Under the pieces are notes generated by a model that was not told where the DNA came from, did no database searches, and saw nothing but the letters and a program-made list of their open reading frames with translations. A stretch of 6,538 nt of DNA from Actinomycetota bacterium. Lineage in GTDB: Bacteria > Actinomycetota > Acidimicrobiia > Acidimicrobiales > Ilumatobacteraceae. Of the stretch, positions 1 to 6,160 are shown piece by piece. The stretch covers positions 1-6,538 of the forward strand of contig SYCH01000048.1 of assembly GCA_005787025.1 (NCBI GenBank), read 5' to 3'. Made by a program: the position numbers and the translations under genes. The first letter of the stretch is position 1. Each line of letters starts with the position of its first letter.

Positions 1-663
1 GAGGCCTTCAAGGAGATCGCGCCGGACTACGGCATCACCATCGTCGACGAGCAGACCATCGAGGCCACCGACAGCGCCCCGCCGGTGGCTCAGGTGAACG
101 CGATCGCCGCCAAGGCGCCCGATGCCGTTCTGGCCGTTCCGCTGGGTGCCGGTTGCGCCACCTTCCTGTCCGAGGTGGCTGCCGCCAAGGCCGCCAACGC
201 GGGGTGGGCCCCGGAGATGTACCTCACCAACACCTGCTCGTCGTCGCTGATCCTCGCATTGGCCGGTGCCGCCGCTGACGGTCTCTACACCTCGAACAAC
301 CTGGTCGATGTCCTCGATCCCGAGACCGCCGCGTTGCCCGCGGTCGCCGAGTACCTCGCGTACATGGAGAGCCTCGGCAAGAGCGACATCGTCACCACGG
401 CGGTCGCCGGCTGGCATGCCGCCGAGATGACCGTGGCCATCCTCAAGCAAGCCCAGGAGTCCGGTGTGCTGTCCCGTGCGTCGATCATCAACGCCGCCCG
501 TAACTTCGATCAGGTGGGCTCGCTCACCCGTGAGGGTGTGCGTATGAAGATGAACGGTGTCGCCGATCAATTCATCGCCGAGTCGCTGCAGGTCGTCCAG
601 TACGATGCCGACACCAAGTTGTTCACCAACATCGGGGAGTTGATCACCGAGTTCGAGAGCTGA
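1..663 (+). CDS. ABC transporter substrate-binding protein, branched-chain amino acid type (5' end missing)
   Basis: The reading frame is open from base 1 and stops with TGA at 661-663. It gives the last 220 residues of a protein whose start lies left of the window; family members are usually about 380-450 residues, so roughly half is visible. The sequence resembles the C-terminal lobes of periplasmic-binding fold type 1 proteins (Peripla_BP_6, LivJ/LivK-like). An 'AQVNAIAAKAPDAVL' stretch corresponds to the family pattern in which ligand-effector proteins count residues before a 'PDAV' strand. It is followed by alternating helices and strands such as 'GWHAAEMTVAILKQA' and 'ASIINAARNF'. Such proteins are exported, often lipid-anchored in actinobacteria, and deliver amino acids, amides or urea to an ABC importer. 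The ligand cannot be told from this fragment. The GTG at 85 is an internal codon, not the true start. Permease and ATPase genes are not in view. The gene ends 32 bases before a strong hairpin. Confidence 0.87.
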   Translation, partial: EAFKEIAPDYGITIVDEQTIEATDSAPPVAQVNAIAAKAPDAVLAVPLGAGCATFLSEVAAAKAANAGWAPEMYLTNTCSSSLILALAGAAADGLYTSNNLVDVLDPETAALPAVAEYLAYMESLGKSDIVTTAVAGWHAAEMTVAILKQAQESGVLSRASIINAARNFDQVGSLTREGVRMKMNGVADQFIAESLQVVQYDADTKLFTNIGELITEFES

Positions 664-695
664 ACGAGCTCGAACAACGCTGGGAACGTCCGTCG

Positions 696-721
696 ACGGC
701 CCGCCCTTCGGGGCGGGCCGT
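696..721. terminator. Strong hairpin terminator between convergent genes
   Basis: An 11-bp perfect stem (arms 696-706 and 711-721) closes a TTCG loop at 707-710. This is the very stable C(UUCG)G tetraloop arrangement. It lies 32 bases after the substrate-binding protein stop and 5 bases from the stop of the converging lipoprotein gene, so it can serve both. Reading rightward it is followed by 'TTCGCGTTAT', a weak U-rich tail. Reading leftward there is no U tract, so termination may be more efficient for the plus-strand gene. Confidence 0.85.
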
Positions 722-726
722 TCGCG

Positions 727-1029
727 TTATCCGTTCACTTCTCCCGAGATGATCACGATCTCGCGGGCGCCGGCGATCTCGGCGATGAACGTCCAATCGT
801 CGCCGTCGTTGTCGGTCGCCCCGCACGCGAATTGGGTGCCGACCGACGTCGAGGCCGGTGTTTCGCAACGAGCATCCCGGAACGTGTAGCCGGCCTCGTC
901 GGCGAGGTCCGTGCTCTCGAGGAACTTCTCGGCCTCGTCCTTGAAGTCGCCGGTGGTGGTCGAGCAACCGGCGAGCATCAGCAGGCCGACAGCGGTGAGG
1001 GTCAACGGGAATCGGGCGGTGCGGACCAT
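727..1029 (-). CDS. Small lipoprotein, possibly DUF4333-like
   Basis: This is a 100-residue protein read from the ATG at 1029-1027. It begins with a short basic n-region (MVRTAR), a hydrophobic stretch, and a lipobox L-A-G-C with Cys22 as the predicted lipidated residue, so it should sit on the outer face of the membrane. The mature part is acidic. It has two further cysteines (Cys55 and Cys69) that could form a disulfide, in a layout 'C..P...S.GT.F.CGATDNDGDDWTF'. That recalls actinobacterial DUF4333 domains (Cys, then Gly and Cys, then a DG turn and a beta hairpin), but this is inference from pattern only. The function is unknown. A GTG one codon upstream (1032) is an alternative start. The ATG is preferred because it overlaps the stop of the upstream transporter gene as TGATG, which suggests translational coupling. 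No clear separate Shine-Dalgarno sequence is visible. Confidence 0.8.
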   Translation of the reverse strand: MVRTARFPLTLTAVGLLMLAGCSTTTGDFKDEAEKFLESTDLADEAGYTFRDARCETPASTSVGTQFACGATDNDGDDWTFIAEIAGAREIVIISGEVNG

Positions 1030-1973
1030 CACGCCGACACGCTAGACGAGGCGCGGGCCTTGTTCACCGAATCGACCGTCACGATCACCAATGCGATCCA
1101 GACCAAAGCGAAACCGACGATGCGACTGGCGTTCAACGTCTCGTGGTACACGAGCCATCCCAGCAGGAAGTTGATGATGGGAACCGAGTACTGCATCGGT
1201 CCGAGCACCGTGAGTGGAAGCCGCTGTGAGGCATGGGCGAACAGCAGCAGAGGCACCGCGGTGATGACGCCGGTGAGGGCGACGAGGACGAATTCGGTGA
1301 TCGAGGCCGATCGGAAAACCGAATCCTCGTAGCGAAGGTGCCACAGCACGAGCGCCATCGCGGGGAAGATGAGGACGATCGTCTCGGACGCCAGGCTCTC
1401 GAGCGGGGTCAGGGGGATCTGCCGTTTCAGAAGTCCGTAGATCGACCAGGTGACCGCCATGGCCAAGGCGTAGACGGGCAAGCGCCCGTAACTGATGGTC
1501 AGCACCAACACGGCGATGGTCGCCAGTGAAGCACTCACCATCTGCACGGGCCGCAGTCGCTCGTGCAGCACCTTCACCCCGAGCAGCATCGTCCCGAGTG
1601 GCGCGATGAAGTAACCGAGAGCCGCTTCGATCACCTTTCCCTCGTTGACGACGATGACGTAGGTGGTCCAGTTGACGGCCAGTAGGGCCGAGGCCAGGGT
1701 GACGCGACCCCACAGCGAATCGGTCCGCAACCGGCGGAACAAGGCCCGGAGACGCGAACGCGCGGCCAGTAGCGCGAGGAGCAGCACCACGGACATGGTG
1801 ATGCGAAACCCGATCAACTCGAGCGGGGCGAACTCTTTCAGTGCCTTCCAATAGATCGTGATGAATCCCCAGAGAAGGTAGGCACTGATTCCGGACACCA
1901 CGCCGCTGCGATCGGCGCCGCCGGAGGTCACCCGTGCTCCGATGCGCTCACTCGTCCCGGCATCGGCTGTCAC
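1029..1973 (-). CDS. rarD: RarD/EamA-family membrane transporter
   Basis: This 314-residue protein has ten predicted membrane segments (roughly residues 24-44, 52-71, 88-110, 117-137, 143-162, 166-184, 195-212, 226-248, 258-277 and 281-300). It carries the RarD hallmarks in order: 'ISAYLLWGFITIYWKAL' in helix 1, 'ELIGFRITMS', 'NWTTYVIVVNEGKVIEAALG', 'YFIAPLGTMLLG', 'ERL' after helix 4, 'YGLLK' after helix 6, and 'GVITAVPLLLFAHASQRLPL' followed by 'LGPMQYSVP'. RarD belongs to the drug/metabolite transporter superfamily. Its substrate is not established, and the old name 'chloramphenicol-sensitive' is not a function. The GTG start at 1973 is supported by AGGAAG five bases upstream. It gives a polar N-terminal tail about 20 residues longer than in E. 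coli-type RarD. The gene is divergent from pgi across a 57-base gap and its stop overlaps the start of the lipoprotein gene. Confidence 0.9.
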   Translation of the reverse strand: MTADAGTSERIGARVTSGGADRSGVVSGISAYLLWGFITIYWKALKEFAPLELIGFRITMSVVLLLALLAARSRLRALFRRLRTDSLWGRVTLASALLAVNWTTYVIVVNEGKVIEAALGYFIAPLGTMLLGVKVLHERLRPVQMVSASLATIAVLVLTISYGRLPVYALAMAVTWSIYGLLKRQIPLTPLESLASETIVLIFPAMALVLWHLRYEDSVFRSASITEFVLVALTGVITAVPLLLFAHASQRLPLTVLGPMQYSVPIINFLLGWLVYHETLNASRIVGFALVWIALVIVTVDSVNKARASSSVSA

Positions 1974-1978
1974 GCCTT

Positions 1979-1984
1979 CTTCCT
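1979..1984 (-). promoter_or_regulatory. Shine-Dalgarno sequence of rarD
   Basis: AGGAAG on the minus strand, five bases before the GTG at 1973. It decides in favour of this GTG over starts closer to the first membrane helix. Confidence 0.6.
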
Positions 1985-1985
1985 A

Positions 1986-2006
1986 TCACTCGGCCGATTC
2001 GAGTGA
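1986..2006. promoter_or_regulatory. Operator-like inverted repeat in the rarD-pgi divergent gap
   Basis: TCACTCG (1986-1992), seven unpaired bases, then CGAGTGA (2000-2006) form a perfect 7-7-7 dyad with a 21-base span, the usual geometry of a site for a dimeric helix-turn-helix repressor or activator. It fills the centre of the 57-base space between two divergent genes, begins 2 bases beyond the rarD Shine-Dalgarno sequence, and ends 24 bases before the pgi GTG. It could control either gene or both. No known regulator motif is recognised. In RNA it could also fold as a 7-bp hairpin with a 7-base loop near the rarD ribosome site. Confidence 0.45.
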
Positions 2007-2017
2007 CGGTTCTCCAC

Positions 2018-2023
2018 TAGCGT
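2018..2023 (+). promoter_or_regulatory. Possible -10 element of a leaderless pgi promoter
   Basis: TAGCGT fits the actinobacterial TANNNT -10 pattern and ends 7 bases before the pgi GTG. Transcription would therefore start at or very near the start codon. No convincing -35 box is visible at the usual spacing. This is a weak call based on position and a short pattern. Confidence 0.25.
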
Positions 2024-2030
2024 CGGGAAG

Positions 2031-3653
2031 GTGACGGGTATCGAGACGTCGAAAGCGTGGACCGAGTTGGTCGCCGTCGATCGGCCCCGTTCGATCGCCG
2101 GGCTCTTCGCCGCCGATCCGGGTCGTGTCGAGAAGTTGACCTTGTCCATCGGTGACCTCGTCATCGATCTTTCCAAGAATCTGATCGACGATCGCGTGGT
2201 CGCGATGCTGTTGGCGGTCGCCGAGGAGGCCGACATCGGGGCGGCCATCGGTCGCCTGCTCGACGGTTCCATCGTGAATCTCACCGAGGGCCGAGCCGCT
2301 GGTCATACGGTCCTGCGCCGACCCGAGGGCACACGAGGGCTGGTCGACGGAGTGGACGTGGCTCACGAGGTTCACGGCGTGTTGGCGCGCATGAGGTCCT
2401 TCGTCGGCGACGTGCACTCCGGTCGCCGCCTCGGAGCGACGGGTGATCGACTCACCACGATCGTCAACATCGGTATCGGGGGAAGTGATCTGGGTCCGTC
2501 CATGGCGTACGAGGCCCTCCGAGCCGACCATGTCACCGGCGTACGTTGTCGTTTCGTGTCCAACGTCGACCCCGCGGACCTGGGGGACTGTGTGTCGGAT
2601 CTCGATCCGGCGTCGACCTTGTTCGTCGTGGCCTCCAAGACCTTCACCACCGCCGAGACGTTGGCCAACGCCCGGGCGGCCCGGAAATGGATCGTCGATG
2701 CCCTCGGCGAGAAAGCCGTCGCCTCGCACTTCGTGGCGGTCAGCACGAACCGAGCCGCGGTTCGGGATTTCGGCATCGCCGACGACGAGATGTTCCCGTT
2801 CTGGGACTGGGTCGGCGGTCGGTATTCGCTGCCCTCGGCCATCGGCTTGTCGTTGATGATGGGTGTCGGCTCCGACGCTTTCGATCAGATGCGCGCCGGC
2901 ATGCACCTGATCGACGAAGCCGTTCGCTCCACTCCGGCGCGCTCCAACGCCGCGGTGATGATGGCTCTCGTCGGCGTCTGGAATCGCAACGTTCTCGGTT
3001 GCGTCAGCAAGGCGGTGTTGCCGTATTCGCACGACCTGCGACGGTTCCCGGCTTATCTGCAACAACTCGACATGGAATCCAACGGCAAGTCCACGAGGCT
3101 CGACGGTTCGCCTGCGCCGTACGAGACGGGCCCGATCGTCTGGGGTGAACCGGGCACGAACTCTCAACACGCCTTCGTGCAACTGATTCATCAGGGAACG
3201 AGCATCGTGCCGGTGGACTTCATCGGATTCGCCGAACCGGCCGACGGGGTGTCGCCCGTCGAAGGACCGGATGACGTGCGTCACCGCACACTGTTTCTGA
3301 ACATGCTGGCTCAATCCCGTGCTCTGGCCTTCGGGCGTTCACGCGACGAGGTGTCCGCAGGCCCCTTCGCCGATCACCGCGTCTTCACGGGGAATCGTCC
3401 GTCGACCGTGATCGTGGCCCGACGTCTGTCGCCGTCGGTGCTGGGTCAGTTGGTCGCGTTGTACGAACACATCGTCCACGTACAGGGTGTCATCTGGGGA
3501 ATCAACAGTTTCGATCAGTTCGGTGTGGAATTGGGCAAGGAGATGGCCCTCGACCTGGCCGACACCGGCTCGAACGACCGCGGTGCCGATCCCTCGACCC
3601 ACTCTCTGCTTCGTTGGTATCACGGATCCTCGTCCGGATCCGACGGAGGCTGA
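2031..3653 (+). CDS. pgi: Glucose-6-phosphate isomerase
   Basis: This cytoplasmic glycolytic and gluconeogenic enzyme interconverts glucose 6-phosphate and fructose 6-phosphate. At 540 residues it has the usual full length for the large bacterial type. Visible landmarks are 'NLTEGRAAGHTVLR' (83-96), the sugar-phosphate (SIS) loop 'NIGIGGSDLGP' (146-156), 'SKTFTTAET' (202-210) that binds phosphate, signature 1 'DWVGGRYSLPSAIG' (259-272), the catalytic-glutamate segment 'MESNGKST' (Glu349), 'NSQHAFVQLIHQGT' with the ring-opening His380, and signature 2 'INSFDQFGVELGK' ending at Lys503. All expected catalytic residues are present. The start is GTG; an in-frame stop at 2004-2006 and no other start codon between make it the only upstream choice. 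A GGGAAG directly touching the GTG is too close to act as a normal Shine-Dalgarno sequence. The C-terminus is a Ser/Gly-rich tail. The next gene begins 6 bases later, so it is probably co-transcribed with the two WYL regulators. Confidence 0.97.
   Translation: MTGIETSKAWTELVAVDRPRSIAGLFAADPGRVEKLTLSIGDLVIDLSKNLIDDRVVAMLLAVAEEADIGAAIGRLLDGSIVNLTEGRAAGHTVLRRPEGTRGLVDGVDVAHEVHGVLARMRSFVGDVHSGRRLGATGDRLTTIVNIGIGGSDLGPSMAYEALRADHVTGVRCRFVSNVDPADLGDCVSDLDPASTLFVVASKTFTTAETLANARAARKWIVDALGEKAVASHFVAVSTNRAAVRDFGIADDEMFPFWDWVGGRYSLPSAIGLSLMMGVGSDAFDQMRAGMHLIDEAVRSTPARSNAAVMMALVGVWNRNVLGCVSKAVLPYSHDLRRFPAYLQQLDMESNGKSTRLDGSPAPYETGPIVWGEPGTNSQHAFVQLIHQGTSIVPVDFIGFAEPADGVSPVEGPDDVRHRTLFLNMLAQSRALAFGRSRDEVSAGPFADHRVFTGNRPSTVIVARRLSPSVLGQLVALYEHIVHVQGVIWGINSFDQFGVELGKEMALDLADTGSNDRGADPSTHSLLRWYHGSSSGSDGG
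3623..3642 (+). repeat. Small hairpin at the pgi 3' end, just before the pafB ribosome site
   Basis: CGGATCC (3623-3629) and GGATCCG (3636-3642) form a 7-bp stem with a 6-base loop, two bases before the pafB GGAGG. The doubled GGATCC is itself palindromic. It lies in codons of the Ser/Gly-rich pgi tail. It lacks a U tract, so it is not an obvious terminator. It might modulate pafB translation or mRNA stability, or be incidental. Confidence 0.3.
3645..3649 (+). promoter_or_regulatory. Shine-Dalgarno sequence of pafB inside pgi
   Basis: GGAGG lies in the last codons of pgi, ten bases before the ATG at 3660. This is a little long but acceptable spacing, and it supports coupled translation with pgi. 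Confidence 0.6.
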
Positions 3654-3659
3654 GTCGCG

Positions 3660-4613
3660 ATGCACCAATTGGAACGAGTGACGAATCTGCTGACCTTGTT
3701 GCTGTCGGCGCGTCGGCACGTGACGTTCGACGAGATCCGCAACGAACTGCGCGGGCAGTATCCGGACAATCTGGTGGCGGCGCGGGCCGCGTTCGAACGC
3801 GACAAGTCGTTGCTGCGCGACGAGGGCGTACCCATCGATTCGGTGGTTCTGGGGGGCGACCAAGCCGGAACCACCGGCTACCGGATCCTGCGGTCCGAAT
3901 ACGAGTTGGGCGACATCGATCTCGAACCGGACGAAGCCGCCGCCTTGCGCGTCGCGGTGTCCACCATCCGCATGGGTCAATCCTGGGGCGTCGAGGCTCT
4001 GTGGAAGGTCGACATGGAGTCGATGCCCATCGAGGGCGATGACGCCACTCCGGTGGTGGCGGCGAACCTGCCCGTCGATCCGCGCCTTCCGTTCCTGCAC
4101 CGGTCGTTGGCGGCGCGTTGCGTGGTGTCGTTCGATTACAACGGCAAGTCACGCGAGGTGCGACCGTACGGACTGTTGGCTCGTGACGGATGGTGGTACC
4201 TGGTGGGCCACGATCGAAGCGTCGACGACCTGAGAACCTTCCGAGTCGATCGCATCTCGGGAGAGGTCGAGGTCGGGGACCAAGGCGCCTTCACGATCCC
4301 CGACGGTTTCGACGTGAGGGCGGTGTTCCCCGCCGATCCGAAGTTGCTCCCCGACAACGTGGACGTCGGTTCCGACGTGGCCGAAGTGTTGGTCGACGCG
4401 TCCGATGTGGGTGTGGTGCTGAACCAGTACGGCACGGAGGCGGTGGTGTCCGAGCGTCCCGATGGTTCCAAGGTTTTCGCCATCCCCTGCTCGAACGTGC
4501 GAGCCTTCGAGCAGTGGCTGTTGGGCTTCGTCGAACGCGCCGAAGTTCTGTCACCGCCGTTGCTTCGTCAGCACATGGTCGAATGGCTCGAGTCGATCGG
4601 AGCGCGCGCATGA
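3660..4613 (+). CDS. pafB: PafB-like WYL-domain transcriptional regulator
   Basis: This 317-residue protein has the PafB architecture. An N-terminal winged helix-turn-helix comes first (about 1-60: 'LERVTNLLTLLLSARRHVTF', then 'AARAAFERDKSLLRDEGVPI'). A linker containing 'GYRILRSEYELGDIDLEPDEAAAL' follows, then a WYL domain (about 145-215). The WYL domain carries the motif itself at 179-181 within 'DGWWYLVGHDR' and the ligand-binding-type arginines in 'LRTFRVDRI'. A C-terminal WCX extension runs from about 238 to the end. In mycobacteria PafB pairs with PafC to activate the RecA/LexA-independent DNA damage regulon, probably sensing nucleic acid through the WYL domains. The same role is inferred here. 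The ATG at 3660 follows GGAGG, and the stop overlaps the ATG of the next, equally long paralogue. Other WYL regulators exist in actinobacteria, but the tandem pair with both characteristic N-termini makes PafB the best call. Confidence 0.88.
   Translation: MHQLERVTNLLTLLLSARRHVTFDEIRNELRGQYPDNLVAARAAFERDKSLLRDEGVPIDSVVLGGDQAGTTGYRILRSEYELGDIDLEPDEAAALRVAVSTIRMGQSWGVEALWKVDMESMPIEGDDATPVVAANLPVDPRLPFLHRSLAARCVVSFDYNGKSREVRPYGLLARDGWWYLVGHDRSVDDLRTFRVDRISGEVEVGDQGAFTIPDGFDVRAVFPADPKLLPDNVDVGSDVAEVLVDASDVGVVLNQYGTEAVVSERPDGSKVFAIPCSNVRAFEQWLLGFVERAEVLSPPLLRQHMVEWLESIGARA
4599..4602 (+). promoter_or_regulatory. Shine-Dalgarno sequence of pafC inside pafB
   Basis: GGAG ends seven bases before the ATG at 4610. 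It supports this start rather than the long upstream extension of the same open frame, which would run back through pafB. Confidence 0.55.
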
Positions 4614-5563
4614 CGCGCCGCGGTCCGCGTCCGGTCAACCTGAGGCTGCGTCGGTTGCTGGTGATGCTCCCGTGGCTGCAGGAGCGGGGAACCGTCCCCA
4701 CCGCGGAGATGGCCGAACACTTCGGGATGACGGTTCCCGACCTGATGGCCGATCTCACGTTGGCCTCGTTGTGCGGAGTTTCCCAGGACCCGCGTGATCT
4801 GATCGATCTGTGGGTCGACGAGGAGGCGGTGCACTTCGGCATCCCGAAGTACTTCAATCGCCCTCTGCGTCTCACGGCGCCGGAGGCTTTCAGCCTGGTG
4901 GCGTCGGCGACCGCGGCGCGCAACCTGGCGGGCTCGGATCTTGATGGCGCGCTGAACCGAGCGGTGGACAAGGTCGCCCGGGCCATGGGAATCGATGACG
5001 TCGACCAGCTGGTCGTCGAATTGGAGACCCCTGATGCGGTGGCCGACTTCGCTCGGGCCGCCGAAGCGGGCCGGGAAGTGACCATCATCCACTGGTCCGT
5101 GAGCTCGGGCGATTCCACCGAACGACGGATCGTTCCGGTCGAGGTCTTCGCGGAGGCGGATCACTGGTACGTGCGAGCCTTCGATCTCGGCGTCGAGGCC
5201 GAACGCATCTTCCGCCTCGACCGCATCGAGAGCCACCTCGTCGGAGAAGCCCGACATGACGTGGATCTCGGACCGCGACGTCCATGGTTCTCCGATGCGA
5301 CCGAAACGACCATGGTGACGATCGAGATGGATCCGGCATGGATGTGGGTTCTCGAGCAGTATCCGGGGGTCACGATCGACGAGACGGCAACGCCGAAGCG
5401 CAAGCGTTGGGTATCGGTCACGATGCCGGTGAGCAGTGAACGGTGGTTGAAACGCGTGTTGTTGCGCCTCGGCGACAATGCCCGGGTGGTGGGGCCGTCG
5501 CAATGGACCGGCTTGGCCGCGGATACCGCCCGCCTGGTGCGGTCACGCTACGGAACGAAGTAG
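4610..5563 (+). CDS. pafC: PafC-like WYL-domain transcriptional regulator
   Basis: This 317-residue protein is a diverged paralogue of the preceding gene and has exactly the same length. It has an N-terminal helix-turn-helix (about 10-60: 'LRLRRLLVMLPWLQERGTV', then 'MAEHFGMTVPDLMADL'). The typical PafC segment 'DPRDLIDLWVDEEAVHF' is followed by 'RPLRLTAPEAFSL'. A WYL domain (about 150-215) follows, in which the motif reads WYV at 186-188, with 'RIFRLDRI' conserved. A C-terminal WCX domain runs from about 233 on. It presumably forms the PafBC heterodimer with its neighbour to activate DNA-repair genes; this is inferred from mycobacteria. The ATG overlaps the pafB stop as ATGA, with GGAG seven bases upstream. 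The usual mycobacterial downstream genes tatA and tatC are absent. Instead an exonuclease gene converges on it and overlaps its last 16 bases. No terminator is visible after it. Confidence 0.88.
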   Translation: MTRRGPRPVNLRLRRLLVMLPWLQERGTVPTAEMAEHFGMTVPDLMADLTLASLCGVSQDPRDLIDLWVDEEAVHFGIPKYFNRPLRLTAPEAFSLVASATAARNLAGSDLDGALNRAVDKVARAMGIDDVDQLVVELETPDAVADFARAAEAGREVTIIHWSVSSGDSTERRIVPVEVFAEADHWYVRAFDLGVEAERIFRLDRIESHLVGEARHDVDLGPRRPWFSDATETTMVTIEMDPAWMWVLEQYPGVTIDETATPKRKRWVSVTMPVSSERWLKRVLLRLGDNARVVGPSQWTGLAADTARLVRSRYGTK

Positions 5564-6129
5564 TCGCTCGTCTGCTCGATGGACTCGATCGCGTGTCCGC
5601 GCAACAGGTGTGGCAACAGTTCCGCAGTTGCTCGGGCATCGTGCAACGCGTCGTGGGCTTGGTCGAGCCGGATCCCGTAGTCCTCGCACAGCGAGCCGAG
5701 CCGGTGGTTCTTCAGGCGCTGGGGGTCAAGGCGGCGTGACAGGTCGAGGGTGCACAGCACTCCGACCCAATCGAGTGGGATCCCCACCCGATCAGCCGCG
5801 GTACGCAAGAACCGGGTGTCGAAGGGGGCATTGTGGGCCACCACGATGCGCCCGGCGGTGAGCGCGGCCACGGTGCTCATGGCCCGCCGCAGTCCGGGGG
5901 CGAGCAACAGGTGACGACGTCCGATGCCGTGGATGTGTCGGGGTCCGAGGTCGGCGGTCAGCACGCGAGGAGGACGCACGTGTGTGCTCCAGTTCCGTGT
6001 GATACGTCCCGACGGATCGGAGAGGATCACCGCCACCTGCAAGATGCTGTCCGACGGACGCAAGCCGGTGGTCTCGAGATCGACCACGGCATACCCTAGA
6101 GCGGAGCGGGGAGAAAGGCTTGCGGACAT
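5548..6129 (-). CDS. DEDDh-family 3'-5' exonuclease, DnaQ-like
   Basis: This 193-residue, single-domain RNase T/DnaQ-fold exonuclease would remove nucleotides from 3' ends using two metal ions. All catalytic residues are visible: Asp17 and Glu19 in 'VVDLETTGL' (Exo I), Asp104 in 'VAHNAPFDTRFL' (Exo II), and His159 with Asp164 in 'AHDALHDARATAELL' (Exo III, DEDDh subtype). 'HIHGI' at 65-69 is the usual DnaQ-like motif after Exo I. Proteins of this kind are often named 'DNA polymerase III epsilon subunit'. Without a polymerase-binding tail a general repair or RNA-processing role is as likely. The ATG at 6129 is chosen because AGGGTGAGG stands just upstream. The longer open frame to 6252 overlaps whiB and reads as proline/arginine-rich shadow sequence. 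It lies 31 bases after whiB, probably in the same transcript, and overlaps pafC tail to tail by 16 bases. Confidence 0.92.
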   Translation of the reverse strand: MSASLSPRSALGYAVVDLETTGLRPSDSILQVAVILSDPSGRITRNWSTHVRPPRVLTADLGPRHIHGIGRRHLLLAPGLRRAMSTVAALTAGRIVVAHNAPFDTRFLRTAADRVGIPLDWVGVLCTLDLSRRLDPQRLKNHRLGSLCEDYGIRLDQAHDALHDARATAELLPHLLRGHAIESIEQTSDYFVP

Positions 6130-6160
6130 CTCCCTCACCCTACGGCGGGGGTGTTCGCGG

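Noticed and set aside
832..1332. Plus-strand open frame of 166 residues across the lipoprotein and rarD 3' ends
   Set aside because: It overlaps two well-supported minus-strand genes and shows no recognisable domain or credible composition.
1986..3314. Long 442-residue minus-strand open frame antisense to pgi
   Set aside because: It is rich in Arg, His and Asp, matches no family I recognise, and lies opposite a gene with all glucose-6-phosphate isomerase signatures. It is explained by GC-biased codon third positions.
3502..4152. Minus-strand open frame of 216 residues over the pgi-pafB junction
   Set aside because: Extreme Arg/Pro/Thr composition typical of a shadow frame; it crosses two solid plus-strand genes.
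4190..4609. N-terminal extension of pafC by 140 residues
   Set aside because: The extension is arginine/glycine-rich and overlaps pafB in another frame. The ATG at 4610 has GGAG at good spacing and gives a PafC-length protein.
4568..5503. 311-residue minus-strand open frame antisense to pafC
   Set aside because: It has His/Arg-rich shadow composition, no plausible ribosome site or domain, and sits opposite a convincing PafC gene.
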